A stretch of DNA of 64,000 nucleotides from NCBI RefSeq assembly GCF_000828085.3, contig NZ_JXCA02000030.1, positions 38,846 to 102,845 of the forward strand. The letters are read 5' to 3'. This stretch comes from Scytonema tolypothrichoides VB-61278 (GTDB taxonomy: Bacteria; Cyanobacteriota; Cyanobacteriia; Cyanobacteriales; Nostocaceae). The notes under the pieces were generated by a model. That model saw only the letters and a list, made by a program, of their open reading frames with translations. It was not told where the DNA came from and made no database searches. This document shows positions 1-8,566 of this stretch, in pieces. A program made the translations under genes and the position numbers. How positions within the stretch are numbered: the first letter of the stretch is position 1; every line of letters starts with the position of its first letter.

Positions 1-217
1 TTACTCCTCCACAACGGTACTGGCTTAACCATCTTGATATCGTTGTCCGATGATGTCCCGACCGGGCTGCTAATTCCTCTATTGTCTTAGCTTGTCCACT
101 TTTTAGCCAAAAAAGTACTTGAATTCGTTCCTTACTTTTGCCTGTTTTCTGTCCCTTTAATAACTCTTTGAGTTTTGACAACGACTCTTCTATCTCTATT
201 TTCAGCACTCCCGACAT
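1..217 (-). CDS. Transposase, N-terminal part (runs off window edge)
   Basis: Reading leftward from an ATG at 217 gives 72 codons with no stop before the window edge, so the gene is partial only because the window ends. The visible part is an alpha-helical leader rich in Lys/Glu followed by a helix-turn-helix (key stretch EELAARSGHHRTTISRWL, residues 47-64). This is the usual DNA-binding N-terminus of IS630-type transposases in cyanobacteria. The family call rests on this domain only, because the catalytic DDE part lies outside the window. The element's terminal inverted repeat should lie in 218-378, but with only one end visible it cannot be fixed. Confidence 0.7.
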   Translation of the reverse strand, partial: MSGVLKIEIEESLSKLKELLKGQKTGKSKERIQVLFWLKSGQAKTIEELAARSGHHRTTISRWLSQYRCGGV

Positions 218-378
218 TTTCACTTTTCCTCATCGTCATCCCTCCATCTATTTATAGCATTCTTTTTTCTATTTGATATAAGTCCTAGTAATTTTAGAGT
301 ACCCAAGTAGTCCGCGCAGGCGGACTTGGCTTGTATTGGAGCGAATTCTATTCGCCATGTGTTTCTTTTTATATGAAA

Positions 379-1464
379 TTACCCCTGTTCAACCTGACTT
401 CTCATCAACCTCTGCACGCTCATCAAAGCCCGATTCAACTCATAACCCCGTTTCTGTTGATTTTCCAGTTGATTTTCCAAATATGCCTGCTGTTCTTCTT
501 CAATCATCTGCACATCTTGCCGCACCAAACCATCAAGTAACTTTTGCGCTGCACCAAACAAACTATCTTTGACAAACCGCCGAAACCATACAGGTAATTT
601 GTGTAATCGCCAAAAGGCATTTAAAGATGTGAAATGAATCAAATAAGCTTTGGTTTGTCTCTCATTCACAGGACACAATAAACAATAAATTTTGAAATCT
701 TTGCCCAATGTGGAAACCCAGTGAGGATATACGTAACTGACATCCAAAGGTTCAGGATGAAGACGACGTAAAGCAGGAAAAAATAATTGCGCAATCGACC
801 AAATTTTATCTATCTTATAATAGCTTTGTGCTGTATAATTAGCATCAACACGATGAGTATTTTCGTGAATGTCTTCCAGAGATGGTTGTGTCCAAGCTTG
901 ATAATCTTGATGTAAATGTCCATGATACATATCCATCAGATTTTCAATTAAATATGAATAATGGGCGTTACAGTTAATCATTGAAACTGTGGCTATGTAA
1001 TTGAGATGATCCCATTCAGGAACACCCATCGGTTGTAGAGACGTTGCATCCGAAAGTTCTACATCTCCAAGGAACAGCCAAATAAATCCGTCTTGTTCCT
1101 TGACTGGGTAACGGTGGATTTTGCAACTGGGGAGTTTCTGGTTATCTGCTAGATAGGGAACTGCTGCACATTCACCTTTATCGTTAAAGCGCCAACCGTG
1201 ATAAGCACATTCCAACTCGTCGCCAATAACTTGCCCGTGACTGAGTTTAACTAAGCGATGGGGACATTTATCTTCTAGGGCGTGGACTTGTCTTTTGCTG
1301 TCGCGGTAGAGTGCGATCGCCTGTTTCCACAATGTCACACCCACAGGCTGAGTTTTGACCTCACGCGAAAGCGCAACAACATACCAGTGATTAGGGTTAA
1401 TACCCAATTGACGGATATTATGACTTTGAGCATGACTTTGGACAGCTTGGGAAACAACAGACAT
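379..1464 (-). CDS. Rieske [2Fe-2S] oxygenase, pheophorbide a oxygenase-like
   Basis: A 361-residue Rieske non-heme iron oxygenase. The Rieske cluster ligands are visible as C67-P-H69 and C86-x2-H89 (CPHR ... CAYHGW). The mononuclear iron site follows as D178-x2-H181-x3-H185 in NLMDMYHGHLH. That arrangement and the C-terminal region with a Tyr/Pro-rich stretch resemble the PaO/Tic55/chlorophyllide oxygenase group, which act on tetrapyrroles or aromatic rings; the substrate here is unknown. An upstream in-frame start would add 46 residues of low-complexity sequence. I chose the ATG at 1464 because a GAGG ribosome-binding site lies about 10 bases upstream. The gene diverges from the YbjN gene at 1628. 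Confidence 0.85.
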   Translation of the reverse strand: MSVVSQAVQSHAQSHNIRQLGINPNHWYVVALSREVKTQPVGVTLWKQAIALYRDSKRQVHALEDKCPHRLVKLSHGQVIGDELECAYHGWRFNDKGECAAVPYLADNQKLPSCKIHRYPVKEQDGFIWLFLGDVELSDATSLQPMGVPEWDHLNYIATVSMINCNAHYSYLIENLMDMYHGHLHQDYQAWTQPSLEDIHENTHRVDANYTAQSYYKIDKIWSIAQLFFPALRRLHPEPLDVSYVYPHWVSTLGKDFKIYCLLCPVNERQTKAYLIHFTSLNAFWRLHKLPVWFRRFVKDSLFGAAQKLLDGLVRQDVQMIEEEQQAYLENQLENQQKRGYELNRALMSVQRLMRSQVEQG

Positions 1465-1627
1465 AAATTGACACATCCTCGCTATTGTTAGAATGTACCG
1501 CAAATCTTGATAATGTTCCCCTTGCGCTTTGATAGACAGCCTACGACTTAAGGAGCTAAAAATAACCACAGCACAAGCTATAAAGTAGTCTAGATGCAAC
1601 AATTATGCTGTTGAGGTAAAAATCTGT

Positions 1628-2131
1628 ATGACAAGCTACCAATCCAATCAAGAAACAGTTGCGACCGAATCCACATCCACTGATGAACTCATCAATGAGA
1701 TTATAGAAGAAGCAAATGCTATCAACTACGTGGAGATAATCGAAAACGTTATCGATACGCTAGAACAAGATGACAGCGCAATGGTGAGTCATCCTTCAGA
1801 AGGTAGTTATCGTTGGAAGTTCAAGTACGGCACAGTGGAAGTGTTTGTCCAACTCACTGGAATAACCGATGAAGATACCTTAACAGTTTGGTCTGCGGTG
1901 CTGAAGTTACCTGCAAAAGATGAACCCAGGTTGATGCGACAGTTGTTAGAAATGAATGCATCTGGTACTTTTGAGGCACGTTTCGCTATTATTGAAAACC
2001 AAGTTGTTGTACTCACAACACGCACTCTCGCAGATTTGTCTGCTGGCGAAGCTTCCCGCTTAATTACTATTGTGGCAACTATCGCTGATAACAACGACGA
2101 AATATTACAATCTGAATTTGGTGTGTCTTGA
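1628..2131 (+). CDS. YbjN domain protein
   Basis: A 167-residue acidic cytosolic protein. Residues 1-45 are a low-complexity acidic leader. Residues 55-160 have the alternating beta/alpha pattern of the YbjN family, which shares its fold with type III secretion chaperones (core positions YRWKFKYG, FVQLTG, LLEMNASGTFEARFAI). Cyanobacterial YbjN proteins are common and lack an agreed function; they are usually treated as chaperone-like. Its stop codon overlaps the TTG start of the lipoate-ligase-like gene (TTGA at 2128-2131), so the two are probably translationally coupled. Confidence 0.8.
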   Translation: MTSYQSNQETVATESTSTDELINEIIEEANAINYVEIIENVIDTLEQDDSAMVSHPSEGSYRWKFKYGTVEVFVQLTGITDEDTLTVWSAVLKLPAKDEPRLMRQLLEMNASGTFEARFAIIENQVVVLTTRTLADLSAGEASRLITIVATIADNNDEILQSEFGVS

Positions 2132-2871
2132 CTTTAGTGTGGCGATTCATTCCGTTATTACAAGCCTGTGGTGATGTGCAGATGGCGATTGACTCCTGGT
2201 TGTTAAAACAGCACCAGTCGGGAGATCCTCCTGCTTTGCGATTTTACACTTGGTCGCCACCTGCCATTTCCTTGGGCTATCATCAGCATAAATATCCTGA
2301 ACATTGGCAGCATCTGGTTTGGCAAGGTGAGAAACTAGATTTAGTGCGGCGTCCTACAGGGGGACGTGCAGTGTTACATCAAGGTGATTTAACCTACGCT
2401 GTTGTGACATCTGGTATTACATTTGGATTTGTCGGGAGTCGCGTTCAGGTGTACCAAAAAATTTGTGAGTTTTTGATTCAAGGGTGGCGATCGCTCGGCA
2501 TACAATTACAATACGGCACAGCTGGACGCGGTTACATCCACAACCCCAACTGTTTCGGCACTGCAACTGGTGCAGATTTAATTTTGCCAGATGGTACTAA
2601 ACTCATCGGTAGCGCCCAAGTGCGACGAGGTGGAGCTATTTTACAACATGGTTCCATCCGTTTGCAGCCCTGTGCTGAGTTATTTACTCAAGTCTTTGGC
2701 ACAGAATCTTTTTCTCCTGTCCAACTTCCCCAGAACTTAGATATTGAGAAGATTATGACAGCTTTAATGACTGCTGCTGAAGATTGTTTTGGTATGGAGT
2801 TAAAAGTGCAACCACTCTGTGAGTCTGAGTGGGAGGCAATTTTAGCGCAACCGAGTTTGGAGATTGGTTAA
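2128..2871 (+). CDS. Lipoate/biotin protein ligase family (LplA-like)
   Basis: A 247-residue protein of the lipoyl/biotinyl transferase fold. The signature RRPTGGRAVLH loop begins at residue 74, and the GTKLIGSAQ motif (156-164) supplies the conserved Lys158 that contacts the lipoyl-AMP carbonyl in LplA enzymes. It is shorter than E. coli LplA, lacking most of the accessory C-terminal domain, as is usual for the cyanobacterial LipM/LplA-like group. It probably attaches lipoate or octanoate to E2/H-proteins; exact specificity cannot be read from sequence. The start is TTG, overlapping the YbjN stop by four bases. Confidence 0.85.
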   Translation: MTLVWRFIPLLQACGDVQMAIDSWLLKQHQSGDPPALRFYTWSPPAISLGYHQHKYPEHWQHLVWQGEKLDLVRRPTGGRAVLHQGDLTYAVVTSGITFGFVGSRVQVYQKICEFLIQGWRSLGIQLQYGTAGRGYIHNPNCFGTATGADLILPDGTKLIGSAQVRRGGAILQHGSIRLQPCAELFTQVFGTESFSPVQLPQNLDIEKIMTALMTAAEDCFGMELKVQPLCESEWEAILAQPSLEIG

Positions 2872-3280
2872 CTTCTTCGCCGTAAGTCCCCCGCTATAAC
2901 GGTACTCCGTACCGGTGTGGATATAAGGCGGGGAATGACGAAAGCAACCCCAATAGAAGTTGTTCTCGATCAACGAAGTTGTGGGTTGTTTGAGGAATTC
3001 CCAATCTTCCCGGAATTTGTATGAACGACGTTGTATCATATGATTGGTCGCTGACCCTCCCAACTGGCTGTCCACAACACGCGTTCATTAGCGGTTCGAC
3101 GCTTGCGAAGGTAACTAGCAGAGCTTGGGAAATGGGAGATACCGCTGGGACGCTTATGCACACTCCATGTAAATCCTCGAAACACAATTGAACAACCTGC
3201 GGGAGGCGGGTTGCTGCCAGGGTACACATGTGTGTACGGGAGTTAGGGACGAGTTCCAAACCTCCGGAGGACAGGTAATA
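2872..3280. other. Gene-free structured region
   Basis: About 400 bases with no convincing protein. Open frames on either strand have no recognisable motifs or ribosome-binding sites. The left part carries a strong hairpin (2888-2933, listed separately). The middle (about 3040-3270) is rich in short G/C-rich inverted pieces and does not match any RNA family I recognise. It may be the decayed body of an insertion sequence, since it is bounded by an IS200/IS605-like hairpin on the left and a MITE on the right. Confidence 0.4.
2888..2933. repeat. Hairpin resembling an IS200/IS605 right-end RNA structure
   Basis: An outer stem CCCCGC/GCGGGG encloses a perfect inner stem CGGTAC-tcc-GTACCG (2900-2914). 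The core ACGGTACTCCGT also occurs in the hairpin at 3477-3511. Hairpins of this form with the CGGTACTCCG loop commonly mark the 3' end of TnpB-type (IS1341-like) elements in cyanobacteria, from memory. No tnpB gene is next to it, so it would be a solo end. Confidence 0.4.
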
Positions 3281-3401
3281 TCAAGTCCGGTTAATTAGTT
3301 ATTATTAAACGATCTGTGCAAAAACCGGAAAACCCGCTCCCCTGCCCCCCTGCTCCCCTGCTCCCCTGCTGCCTTAATGATAAGTCTTTATCCGGACATG
3401 A
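3281..3401. mobile_element. MITE-like element, copy A (TA-flanked)
   Basis: 121 bp flanked by TA on both sides (3279-3280 and 3402-3403). The termini are TCAAGTCCGG and the reverse complement of TCATGTCCGG, and the imperfect inverted repeat extends to about 30 bases. The interior has tandem CTCCCCTGC-type units and no coding potential. TA target sites and the TCA(a/t)GTCCGG end are what IS630/Tc1-type transposases use, and the ends resemble those of the IS630 element at 6478-7651 (TCAGGTTCGG). Related copies lie at 9982-10165 and 33994-34089. Confidence 0.7.
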
Positions 3402-3476
3402 TATAAGACCATCATCGTTTTTGGTAACGAATACCTCCGGGTATACCTAACGTGGCACTGACCGACGAAACTGGAA

Positions 3477-3511
3477 GCCCCCACCATAAACGGTACTCCG
3501 TTTTGGTGGTG
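3477..3511. repeat. Second IS200/IS605-like hairpin
   Basis: A stem CCCACCA/TGGTGGTGGG encloses the loop TAAACGGTACTCCGTTT. The CGGTACTCCG loop core is shared with the hairpin at 2888-2933. The sequence following (GGTACTTCACC) is also typical of such ends. The hairpin lies 50 bases upstream of the peptidase E gene. No transposase or tnpB gene accompanies it. Confidence 0.45.
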
Positions 3512-3561
3512 GGTACTTCACCACTAAACTGGATATAAGTATTACAGAAAATCATTGCAAA

Positions 3562-4278
3562 ATGACCACAAATCTATCTAAACAAATTGTTGCAATGGGG
3601 GGTGGAGGGTTTTCGATGGAACCAGAAAACCCAATGCTTGATAAATACATTTTTGGGCTGTCCCAAAAGGAAAGACCCAAGGTATGCTTTATCCCCACAG
3701 CAAGTGGTGATTCTGATAGATATATTGTTCGATTTTATTCGGCATTTGTACAGTTATCCTGCATCCCCTCTCACTTGTCACTCTTTCAACCACCCACGGC
3801 TGACCTGAGGTCTTTGGTTCTAGAACAGGACATCATCTATGTGGGAGGTGGAAATACCAAAAGCCTAATTGCTTTGTGGAAAGAGTGGGGACTTGACAAT
3901 ATTTTGAGAGAAGCTTGGGAAAGTGGTATTATCCTTTGTGGCTTAAGTGCAGGCTCTATCTGTTGGTTTGAACAGGGAGTGACGGACTCTATTCCTGGTT
4001 CAGTGACTGTTTTGAAGTGCTTGGGTTTCCTTAAAGGCAGTAACTGTCCGCATTACGATGGAGAAGCCCACAGAAGACCTTCCTACCATCAACTGTTATC
4101 TCAAGGACTTATCAGCGAAGGATATGCCGCTGACGATGGGGTGGGTTTGCATTTCATTGGAGACACTCTTGAAAAAATTGTCAGTTCTCGTCCTCATGCA
4201 AAAGCCTATCGGCTGGAAATAATAGATGAGACAGTTAAAGAAACTGTCTTAGAACCAAGGTCTGTGGGAAACAGCTAA
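3562..4278 (+). CDS. Peptidase E-type serine peptidase (family S51)
   Basis: A 238-residue cytosolic protein of the class I glutamine-amidotransferase-like fold. The nucleophile elbow is GLSAGS at 127-132 with Ser129 as the expected catalytic serine. The preceding YVGGGNT strand (93-99) and the N-terminal MGGGGFS loop are also typical of S51. PepE enzymes cleave Asp-X dipeptides, and cyanobacterial relatives include cyanophycinase. The shorter length and lack of cyanophycinase-specific extensions favour peptidase E. The 3' end overlaps the convergent HD gene by four bases. Confidence 0.85.
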   Translation: MTTNLSKQIVAMGGGGFSMEPENPMLDKYIFGLSQKERPKVCFIPTASGDSDRYIVRFYSAFVQLSCIPSHLSLFQPPTADLRSLVLEQDIIYVGGGNTKSLIALWKEWGLDNILREAWESGIILCGLSAGSICWFEQGVTDSIPGSVTVLKCLGFLKGSNCPHYDGEAHRRPSYHQLLSQGLISEGYAADDGVGLHFIGDTLEKIVSSRPHAKAYRLEIIDETVKETVLEPRSVGNS

Positions 4279-4907
4279 CAACTTTCCACGGGTAAGTTTT
4301 TAGAGATAACAGCAGAAACATCTTTAAGATAACCAGCTGCTATACAATCCTCAATAACTTGCTGCACAAAAGACCAAAGTTCTGGTGATCCCGTCTCTAC
4401 AGGCGCTACCCGTTTCATCACCTGATCGCGTGTAACACTATGAATCCGCCAAGTACCCCCTTGAGTTTGCTGGTTGTGCAGCAAAGGTTGTATGCGATCT
4501 AGGGCTGCTGCAAACTTAGCAGTAGGTGTCTCCTGTACTTCAAACTCTTCCCAAACAGAACGCAACTCACTTGCTTGATCTGCTGGCAAAAGTCCAAATA
4601 GACGCAACGCTGCTTGAGCTTCTCGCTCTTGCTTGCTTTCGTTAGCCTGCACATCATAACAGAAGGTATCACCTGCATCAATTTCCACCAAATCGTGAAT
4701 GAGCAACATCTTGATGGCACGCGATAAGTCCACTCCTTCTGGAGCATATTCTGCTAACACTACAGCCATTATTGCCAAATGCCAGGAGTGTTCTGCACTA
4801 TTTTCCTGGCGTGAACCATCAGTCAACAGAGTTTGGCGGAGGATTTGCTTTAGTTTGTCGATTTCGATGATGAATTGAATTTGTTGAGTGAGTCGGCTGA
4901 TTTGCAC
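4275..4907 (-). CDS. HD-domain hydrolase, YfbR/HDDC2-like
   Basis: A 210-residue metal-dependent phosphohydrolase. The expected ligands are all present: His40 in SAEHSWHLA, His71-Asp72 in LLIHDLVEIDAGD, and Asp137 in ALDRIQP. This arrangement is that of the HD_3/YfbR group, which in E. coli dephosphorylates deoxyribonucleoside 5'-monophosphates. Substrate is by family analogy only. The gene converges on peptidase E with a four-base overlap, so it stands alone as a transcription unit. Confidence 0.8.
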   Translation of the reverse strand: MQISRLTQQIQFIIEIDKLKQILRQTLLTDGSRQENSAEHSWHLAIMAVVLAEYAPEGVDLSRAIKMLLIHDLVEIDAGDTFCYDVQANESKQEREAQAALRLFGLLPADQASELRSVWEEFEVQETPTAKFAAALDRIQPLLHNQQTQGGTWRIHSVTRDQVMKRVAPVETGSPELWSFVQQVIEDCIAAGYLKDVSAVISKNLPVESC

Positions 4908-4935
4908 TTTCTTGTCCTGCTAAAGAAATTTACAA

Positions 4936-5045
4936 ATAAGTACGTCAACATTGAAAAACGTAAAATAGAGTCTTGGCGATTACTTCGCTTCACTTCGTTC
5001 CGCTCGTAATGACATTTTACGTTTAATTAGGTAGATCGCTACTTA
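4936..5045. repeat. MITE-like repeat with ATAAGTA ends, copy 1
   Basis: The left end ATAAGTACGTCAACATTGAA and the right end (reverse complement ATAAGTAGCGATC) form an imperfect terminal inverted repeat. The subterminal block AACGTAAAAT is repeated inverted. A longer version in the opposite orientation lies at 43534-43715. The rest of the gap 4908-5284 holds further short palindromic repeat units (about 5150-5235, with GCGCTATACGCGGAGCG and AGTCCCTAAGAGGGACG) and no gene. Confidence 0.6.
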
Positions 5046-5284
5046 TCAGTAGATTGAAAAGTTCTGCTTACTGAAATTGGAAACCACTATAACTTACACT
5101 TTCTCAGTCTAAATACGATAGAAACAAAACCCAACCTCGAACTGCCCTGCAAGCGCTATACGCGGAGCGTCAAGCCTATGACTAACGTCACGCTAGTCCC
5201 TAAGAGGGACGCTGCGCAAACGCTATCGGCTTATCGCCTTTACAAAGATTTACAATAAATGTAGAGTTCACCTCTTAGTAGCTG

Positions 5285-6061
5285 ATGAGTACATATATCA
5301 TTTTGCGCCAAACTGAACGTCAACGCGTGAGTGATGGAGCAGTTGTATCTATTTTGAGCGGTTGCTTTTCCTCACCAAAGCAGCTAGTGCTAATATTGCC
5401 ACAATTAGGAGATTTCGACAGTCTTGAATATGCTTGGTGGTTGCGACAAGATGCCGAACGGCTTCAAGCGCAAGGGATCGCAATCCGAGCGGTGGGAATT
5501 GGCGATCGCACTTCTGGTGAGCGATTCTGTAGTTATACTGGATTTCCGGCAGATTGTTTGTTTGTAGATCCCACGGCCGAACTGCATCAAACGCTCAACC
5601 TGTATGAAGGTCTATCCCTCAAACTACCTGGTTTCTCGCCCGGAGTCAATGCTTGGCTCAACCTGATGTTGATGTGTGCAGGAATTGGTAGCCCTGGTAC
5701 TCTGGCAGAAGTGTTTCGCGGATATAGGGGCGACACAAAAGCACCTCAGTTAATTGGCGATGAAGAAATTGTTCAAGCTTTCCCTTTACCTCCCCTGAAA
5801 GGTTCATTCTTTAAATGGGCGGGTGGCAAAGGTTTTCAGCGCCCGTTTGAGTTAGCGACTTTACGATTGCGAAATATGGTAGAAGTGCTAAGTAACTGGA
5901 AGACATATGTTCCTAATTCTGCCTATCTTACCCAACGAGGAGCAACTTTCCTGTTTAATGCTCAAGGTGAATTGCTTTACGAGCATCGCGATCGCGCCAT
6001 CCTTGGTTTTGCTGCTGATATGAGTCATCCCCTATCTTTTGTCACGGGTAGACCAATTTGA
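5285..6061 (+). CDS. Peroxiredoxin-like (AhpC/TSA_2, PRXL2-type) protein
   Basis: A 258-residue soluble thioredoxin-fold protein of the AhpC/TSA_2 group found widely in cyanobacteria. Features are a beta-strand with LVLILPQLGDFDSLEYAWWL, the AIRAVGIGDRTSGERFCSYTGFP stretch (split around residues 66-88) and a C-terminal ATFLFNAQGELLYEHRD strand typical of peroxiredoxin folds. There is no canonical TxxC peroxidatic motif; Cys85 and Cys93 are the plausible redox residues. The role is inferred as redox or antioxidant related. The gene stands alone, preceded by repeat-rich DNA. Confidence 0.7.
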   Translation: MSTYIILRQTERQRVSDGAVVSILSGCFSSPKQLVLILPQLGDFDSLEYAWWLRQDAERLQAQGIAIRAVGIGDRTSGERFCSYTGFPADCLFVDPTAELHQTLNLYEGLSLKLPGFSPGVNAWLNLMLMCAGIGSPGTLAEVFRGYRGDTKAPQLIGDEEIVQAFPLPPLKGSFFKWAGGKGFQRPFELATLRLRNMVEVLSNWKTYVPNSAYLTQRGATFLFNAQGELLYEHRDRAILGFAADMSHPLSFVTGRPI

Positions 6062-6084
6062 AAAAAGAATGTCACACATACACA

Positions 6085-6420
6085 TTAGACATTTCCGGAA
6101 AATGCTAACACTGCTGCATAACTGGCTTTCGATATGCGATTCCTACGGAGAGCTACGCTTAACGCCAATTGTGCTCCGCCCAGCAGCGAAGCTATCGCAA
6201 GTGCTTTTTTATAGTACATTATTGCTTCATTAGCTTTGCCAGTTAAATCTGATGTGATGATGGTCAAACCTATTTCATTTTTTAAAATTTTGTCGATTTC
6301 AAAACCTTTTATAAATTGAATAACAGCTTCTTCTAAGTTTTTATGTGCGAGTCCTGAAGCATTGCAACCTGTCGCATTTGCAGGGTGTGAAAAAACCCTG
6401 TAACTCCCTTGTTGAGTCAC
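6085..6420 (-). pseudogene. Degenerate TPR-like fragment
   Basis: The translated middle part contains NEAIMYYKKALAIA preceded by an amphipathic segment ending in GFEIDKIL, which looks like two decayed tetratricopeptide units. No intact gene surrounds it. After KALAIA the frame enters a 55-base palindromic repeat that splits a HIP1 octamer (6141-6195). Taking the repeat out joins the TPR to a short tail and a stop. I regard it as a remnant of a larger TPR protein; confidence is limited because the similarity is by eye. Confidence 0.4.
6141..6195. repeat. 55-bp repeat splitting a HIP1 site
   Basis: On the plus strand the flanks are GCGAT (6136-6140) and CGC (6196-6198). Deleting the 55 bases between them recreates GCGATCGC. 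Read on the minus strand the insert begins AGCTTCGCTG, the same start as the insert at 6754-6781 apart from one leading C. The insert is GC-rich with inverted pieces (GCGGAGC ... GTAGCTCTCC). Confidence 0.6.
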
Positions 6421-6535
6421 TCTAACACGCTAATCTAGAAAAGGAGTTGAGACAAATCAATCCGTTGAGTTCTAATATCAGGTTCGGATAATCACTTATA
6501 ATTAATTTGGGAATCGTTGCGTGTATCTATGACCT

Positions 6536-7627
6536 ATGCCAAAACGTATTGCGCTGGCAGAACACTTAAGCTCAGAAGAACTATATAGGCGGTATCGTGA
6601 AGCAACGGATGTAGTGGAACGCAGCCACTACCAAATAATTTGGCTGTTGGCGACTGGAAAAACACCACTGGAAGTATCACTCTTTACAGGGTATAGCCGG
6701 ATTTGGATTTATCAAATCGTGCGTCGTTATAACGAAAAAGGACTGGATGCGATCAGCTTCGCTGGCCCCCTGCTGGGGCATCGCTGACCTGCGACGTCAA
6801 AACTCAGGCAAAGAGTCATTACTCAGTGACGAGCAACAAGCACAGTTATGGCAGGTTCTACAGTATCCAGCACCGGATGGTGGATTGTGGAATGGTCGAA
6901 AAGTTGCAGATTGGTTAAGTGAAATAACCGGACGTAGAATCAGCCGTCACCGTGGATGGGAGTATTTACAACAAATGACTTTTCGTCTTCGTGTTCCGCG
7001 ACCAGACCATCGTGTTGCTGACCCAGTGGAACAAAACGAGTGGAAAAAAAACTACATAAAGAACTCGAATTTTTGCAATCTAAATATCCTGATGCCGATA
7101 TAGAGGTTTGGAGCATGGATGAACATCGTTTAGGGCTTCATCCAATCTTGCGTAGAGTTTGGACTCCAATTGGGGAACAGCCAGTTGCCGAAGTCCAACA
7201 AAAATACGAGTGGTTATGGCTTTACGGTTTTGTACACCCAGAGTCAGGTGAAACATATTGGTGGATTCTACCCCGAGTCAGCACAGAATTATTTAATCGT
7301 GTACTTGCAGACTTTGCCCGCGAATTTAATCTTGATGCTAACAAACAAATTCTCCTAACTGTTGACCAAGCAGGTTGGCATACAAGCAATGATCTCATCC
7401 TTCCAGATGGAATTCACTTTTTCCCCATGCCTGCCTATTCCCCTGAATTACAACCAGCAGAACGACTGTGGCCGCTCACAAATGAAATTGTTGCCAATCA
7501 CTCTCCCCACACCTTAGAGGAGTTAGAAAAATTGTTAGTTTATCGTTGCCAACAATTACTTGAACAACGTGATTTTATTCGCGGGTTGACTTGCTACCAT
7601 TGGTGGCCGATGACCAGGGCAATTTAA
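6536..7627 (+). pseudogene. IS630-family transposase, two frame breaks
   Basis: The reading frame starts at 6536 (MPKRIALAEHLSSEELYRRY) with an N-terminal helix-turn-helix, then LSEITGRRISRHRGWEYL and the DDE catalytic domain (WSMDEHRLGL, LTVDQAGWHTS, PAYSPELQPAERLW, the acidic residues in each being the likely triad). It ends with the family-typical RGLTCYHWWP. Frame break 1 is a 28-base insert at 6754-6781; deleting it restores both a GCGATCGC site and the frame (DAIADLRRQ). Frame break 2 is at 7043-7050, a run of eight A where nine would encode the expected KKKLHKELEF. The A-run could be bypassed by slippage, the insert could not, so the element is probably dead. Confidence 0.88.
6754..6781. 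repeat. 28-bp palindromic repeat splitting a HIP1 site inside the transposase
   Basis: The insert contains the hairpin GCCCC-ctgct-GGGGC and begins CAGCTTCGCTG. The flanks are GCGAT and CGC; excision restores GCGATCGC and joins the transposase frames without loss of a codon. Confidence 0.8.
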
Positions 7628-7667
7628 TTATAAGTGTTCATCCGAACTTGATATAAGAACAAAGTTT

Positions 7668-8561
7668 ATGACAAGCAACCTTCTAAACTCGCTCGAACTT
7701 AGCCAACAGTTGAATAAAACGCTGATGTTCTCCAGTCGGCAGATGAACTGGAATGGCGTTTTGGTTGAGCAGTGTCAAAGTCATGCTTCATCTTTTGAAA
7801 TGGAACTCCCTGCCCTCTGGGATCACTGGCTCTACTTACACACAGGACATCCCGCCCCTTTAATTCAGAAACGGGACGATCGCTTGCATGAATCAATCCT
7901 TCACAAAGGGGACAACTTCTTTGTTCCAGCTGGACAACCGAGCTATTGGTGTCAAGCTCAAGATATGAGTGATGTCATTTGCGCTCCGCTGCACATCTGC
8001 TTAAAACCGGAATTTATTAAACAAGTTGCTGAAGCCTCCGACATTGATTCAAAACGATTCGACCTCGTGCATTGTTTCGGTCAGCAAGATTTGCAACTTC
8101 ATCAGATTGCAATGCTGATGTTCGCTGAATTGCAATCGGGTGGCATGATGGGTCAATTATATGCTGAATCATTAACCCAGGTGTTAGTGATTCATTTGCT
8201 GCGGCACTATTCGACCTTGACGCAATCCGTTACATCTGGGAATCGAAGCTTAACTCGTGCCCAGTTGCAGCAGGCGATCGACTATATTCATGCTCATCTG
8301 AATCGAGATCTTTCACTGGCTGAACTAGCAAGCGTTGTTAACATCAGCCCCACTTACTTTGCTAGTTTGTTTAAGCAAGCGATAGGAATTTCACCGCATC
8401 AGTATGTGATTCGACAGCGGGTGGAACGGGCAAAATTGATGCTATCGAAAACGGACTTAGCGATTGCAGACATTGCCTTACAAGTCGGTTTCTGCAGTCA
8501 AAGTCATTTGACACAGCACTTTAAGCGATTCACTGGGATAACACCAAAACAAATTCGCTAA
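7668..8561 (+). CDS. AraC-family transcriptional regulator
   Basis: A 297-residue regulator. Residues 1-190 are a variable ligand-sensing domain without recognisable signature. Residues about 195-297 are the AraC/XylS DNA-binding domain with two helix-turn-helix units (SLAELASVVNISPTYFASLF and AIADIALQVGFCSQSHLTQ) and the closing FKRFTGITPKQ. It is followed by the GC-rich esterase at 8702 in the same direction. A pair of direct repeats in the gap between them (8567-8598) is a plausible binding site. It may therefore control the esterase gene. The IS630 right end lies 16 bases upstream. Confidence 0.92.
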   Translation: MTSNLLNSLELSQQLNKTLMFSSRQMNWNGVLVEQCQSHASSFEMELPALWDHWLYLHTGHPAPLIQKRDDRLHESILHKGDNFFVPAGQPSYWCQAQDMSDVICAPLHICLKPEFIKQVAEASDIDSKRFDLVHCFGQQDLQLHQIAMLMFAELQSGGMMGQLYAESLTQVLVIHLLRHYSTLTQSVTSGNRSLTRAQLQQAIDYIHAHLNRDLSLAELASVVNISPTYFASLFKQAIGISPHQYVIRQRVERAKLMLSKTDLAIADIALQVGFCSQSHLTQHFKRFTGITPKQIR

Positions 8562-8566
8562 CTCCA

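Larger units (their letters stand above)
6478..7651 (+). mobile_element. IS630-family insertion sequence (inactivated)
   Basis: 1,174 bp with 26-base terminal inverted repeats (left 6478-6503 starting TCAGGTTCGGAT, right 7626-7651) that differ at only a few positions. TA lies on both sides (6476-6477 and 7652-7653), as expected for IS630 target duplication. It carries one transposase reading frame broken twice, described separately. It sits directly upstream of the AraC regulator, whose start codon is 17 bases from the right end, so it may have separated that gene from its original promoter. Confidence 0.9.

Noticed and set aside
2894-3259. 121-codon minus-strand frame in the gene-free region
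   Set aside because: The translation shows no family features and runs through a hairpin; composition is not codon-like.
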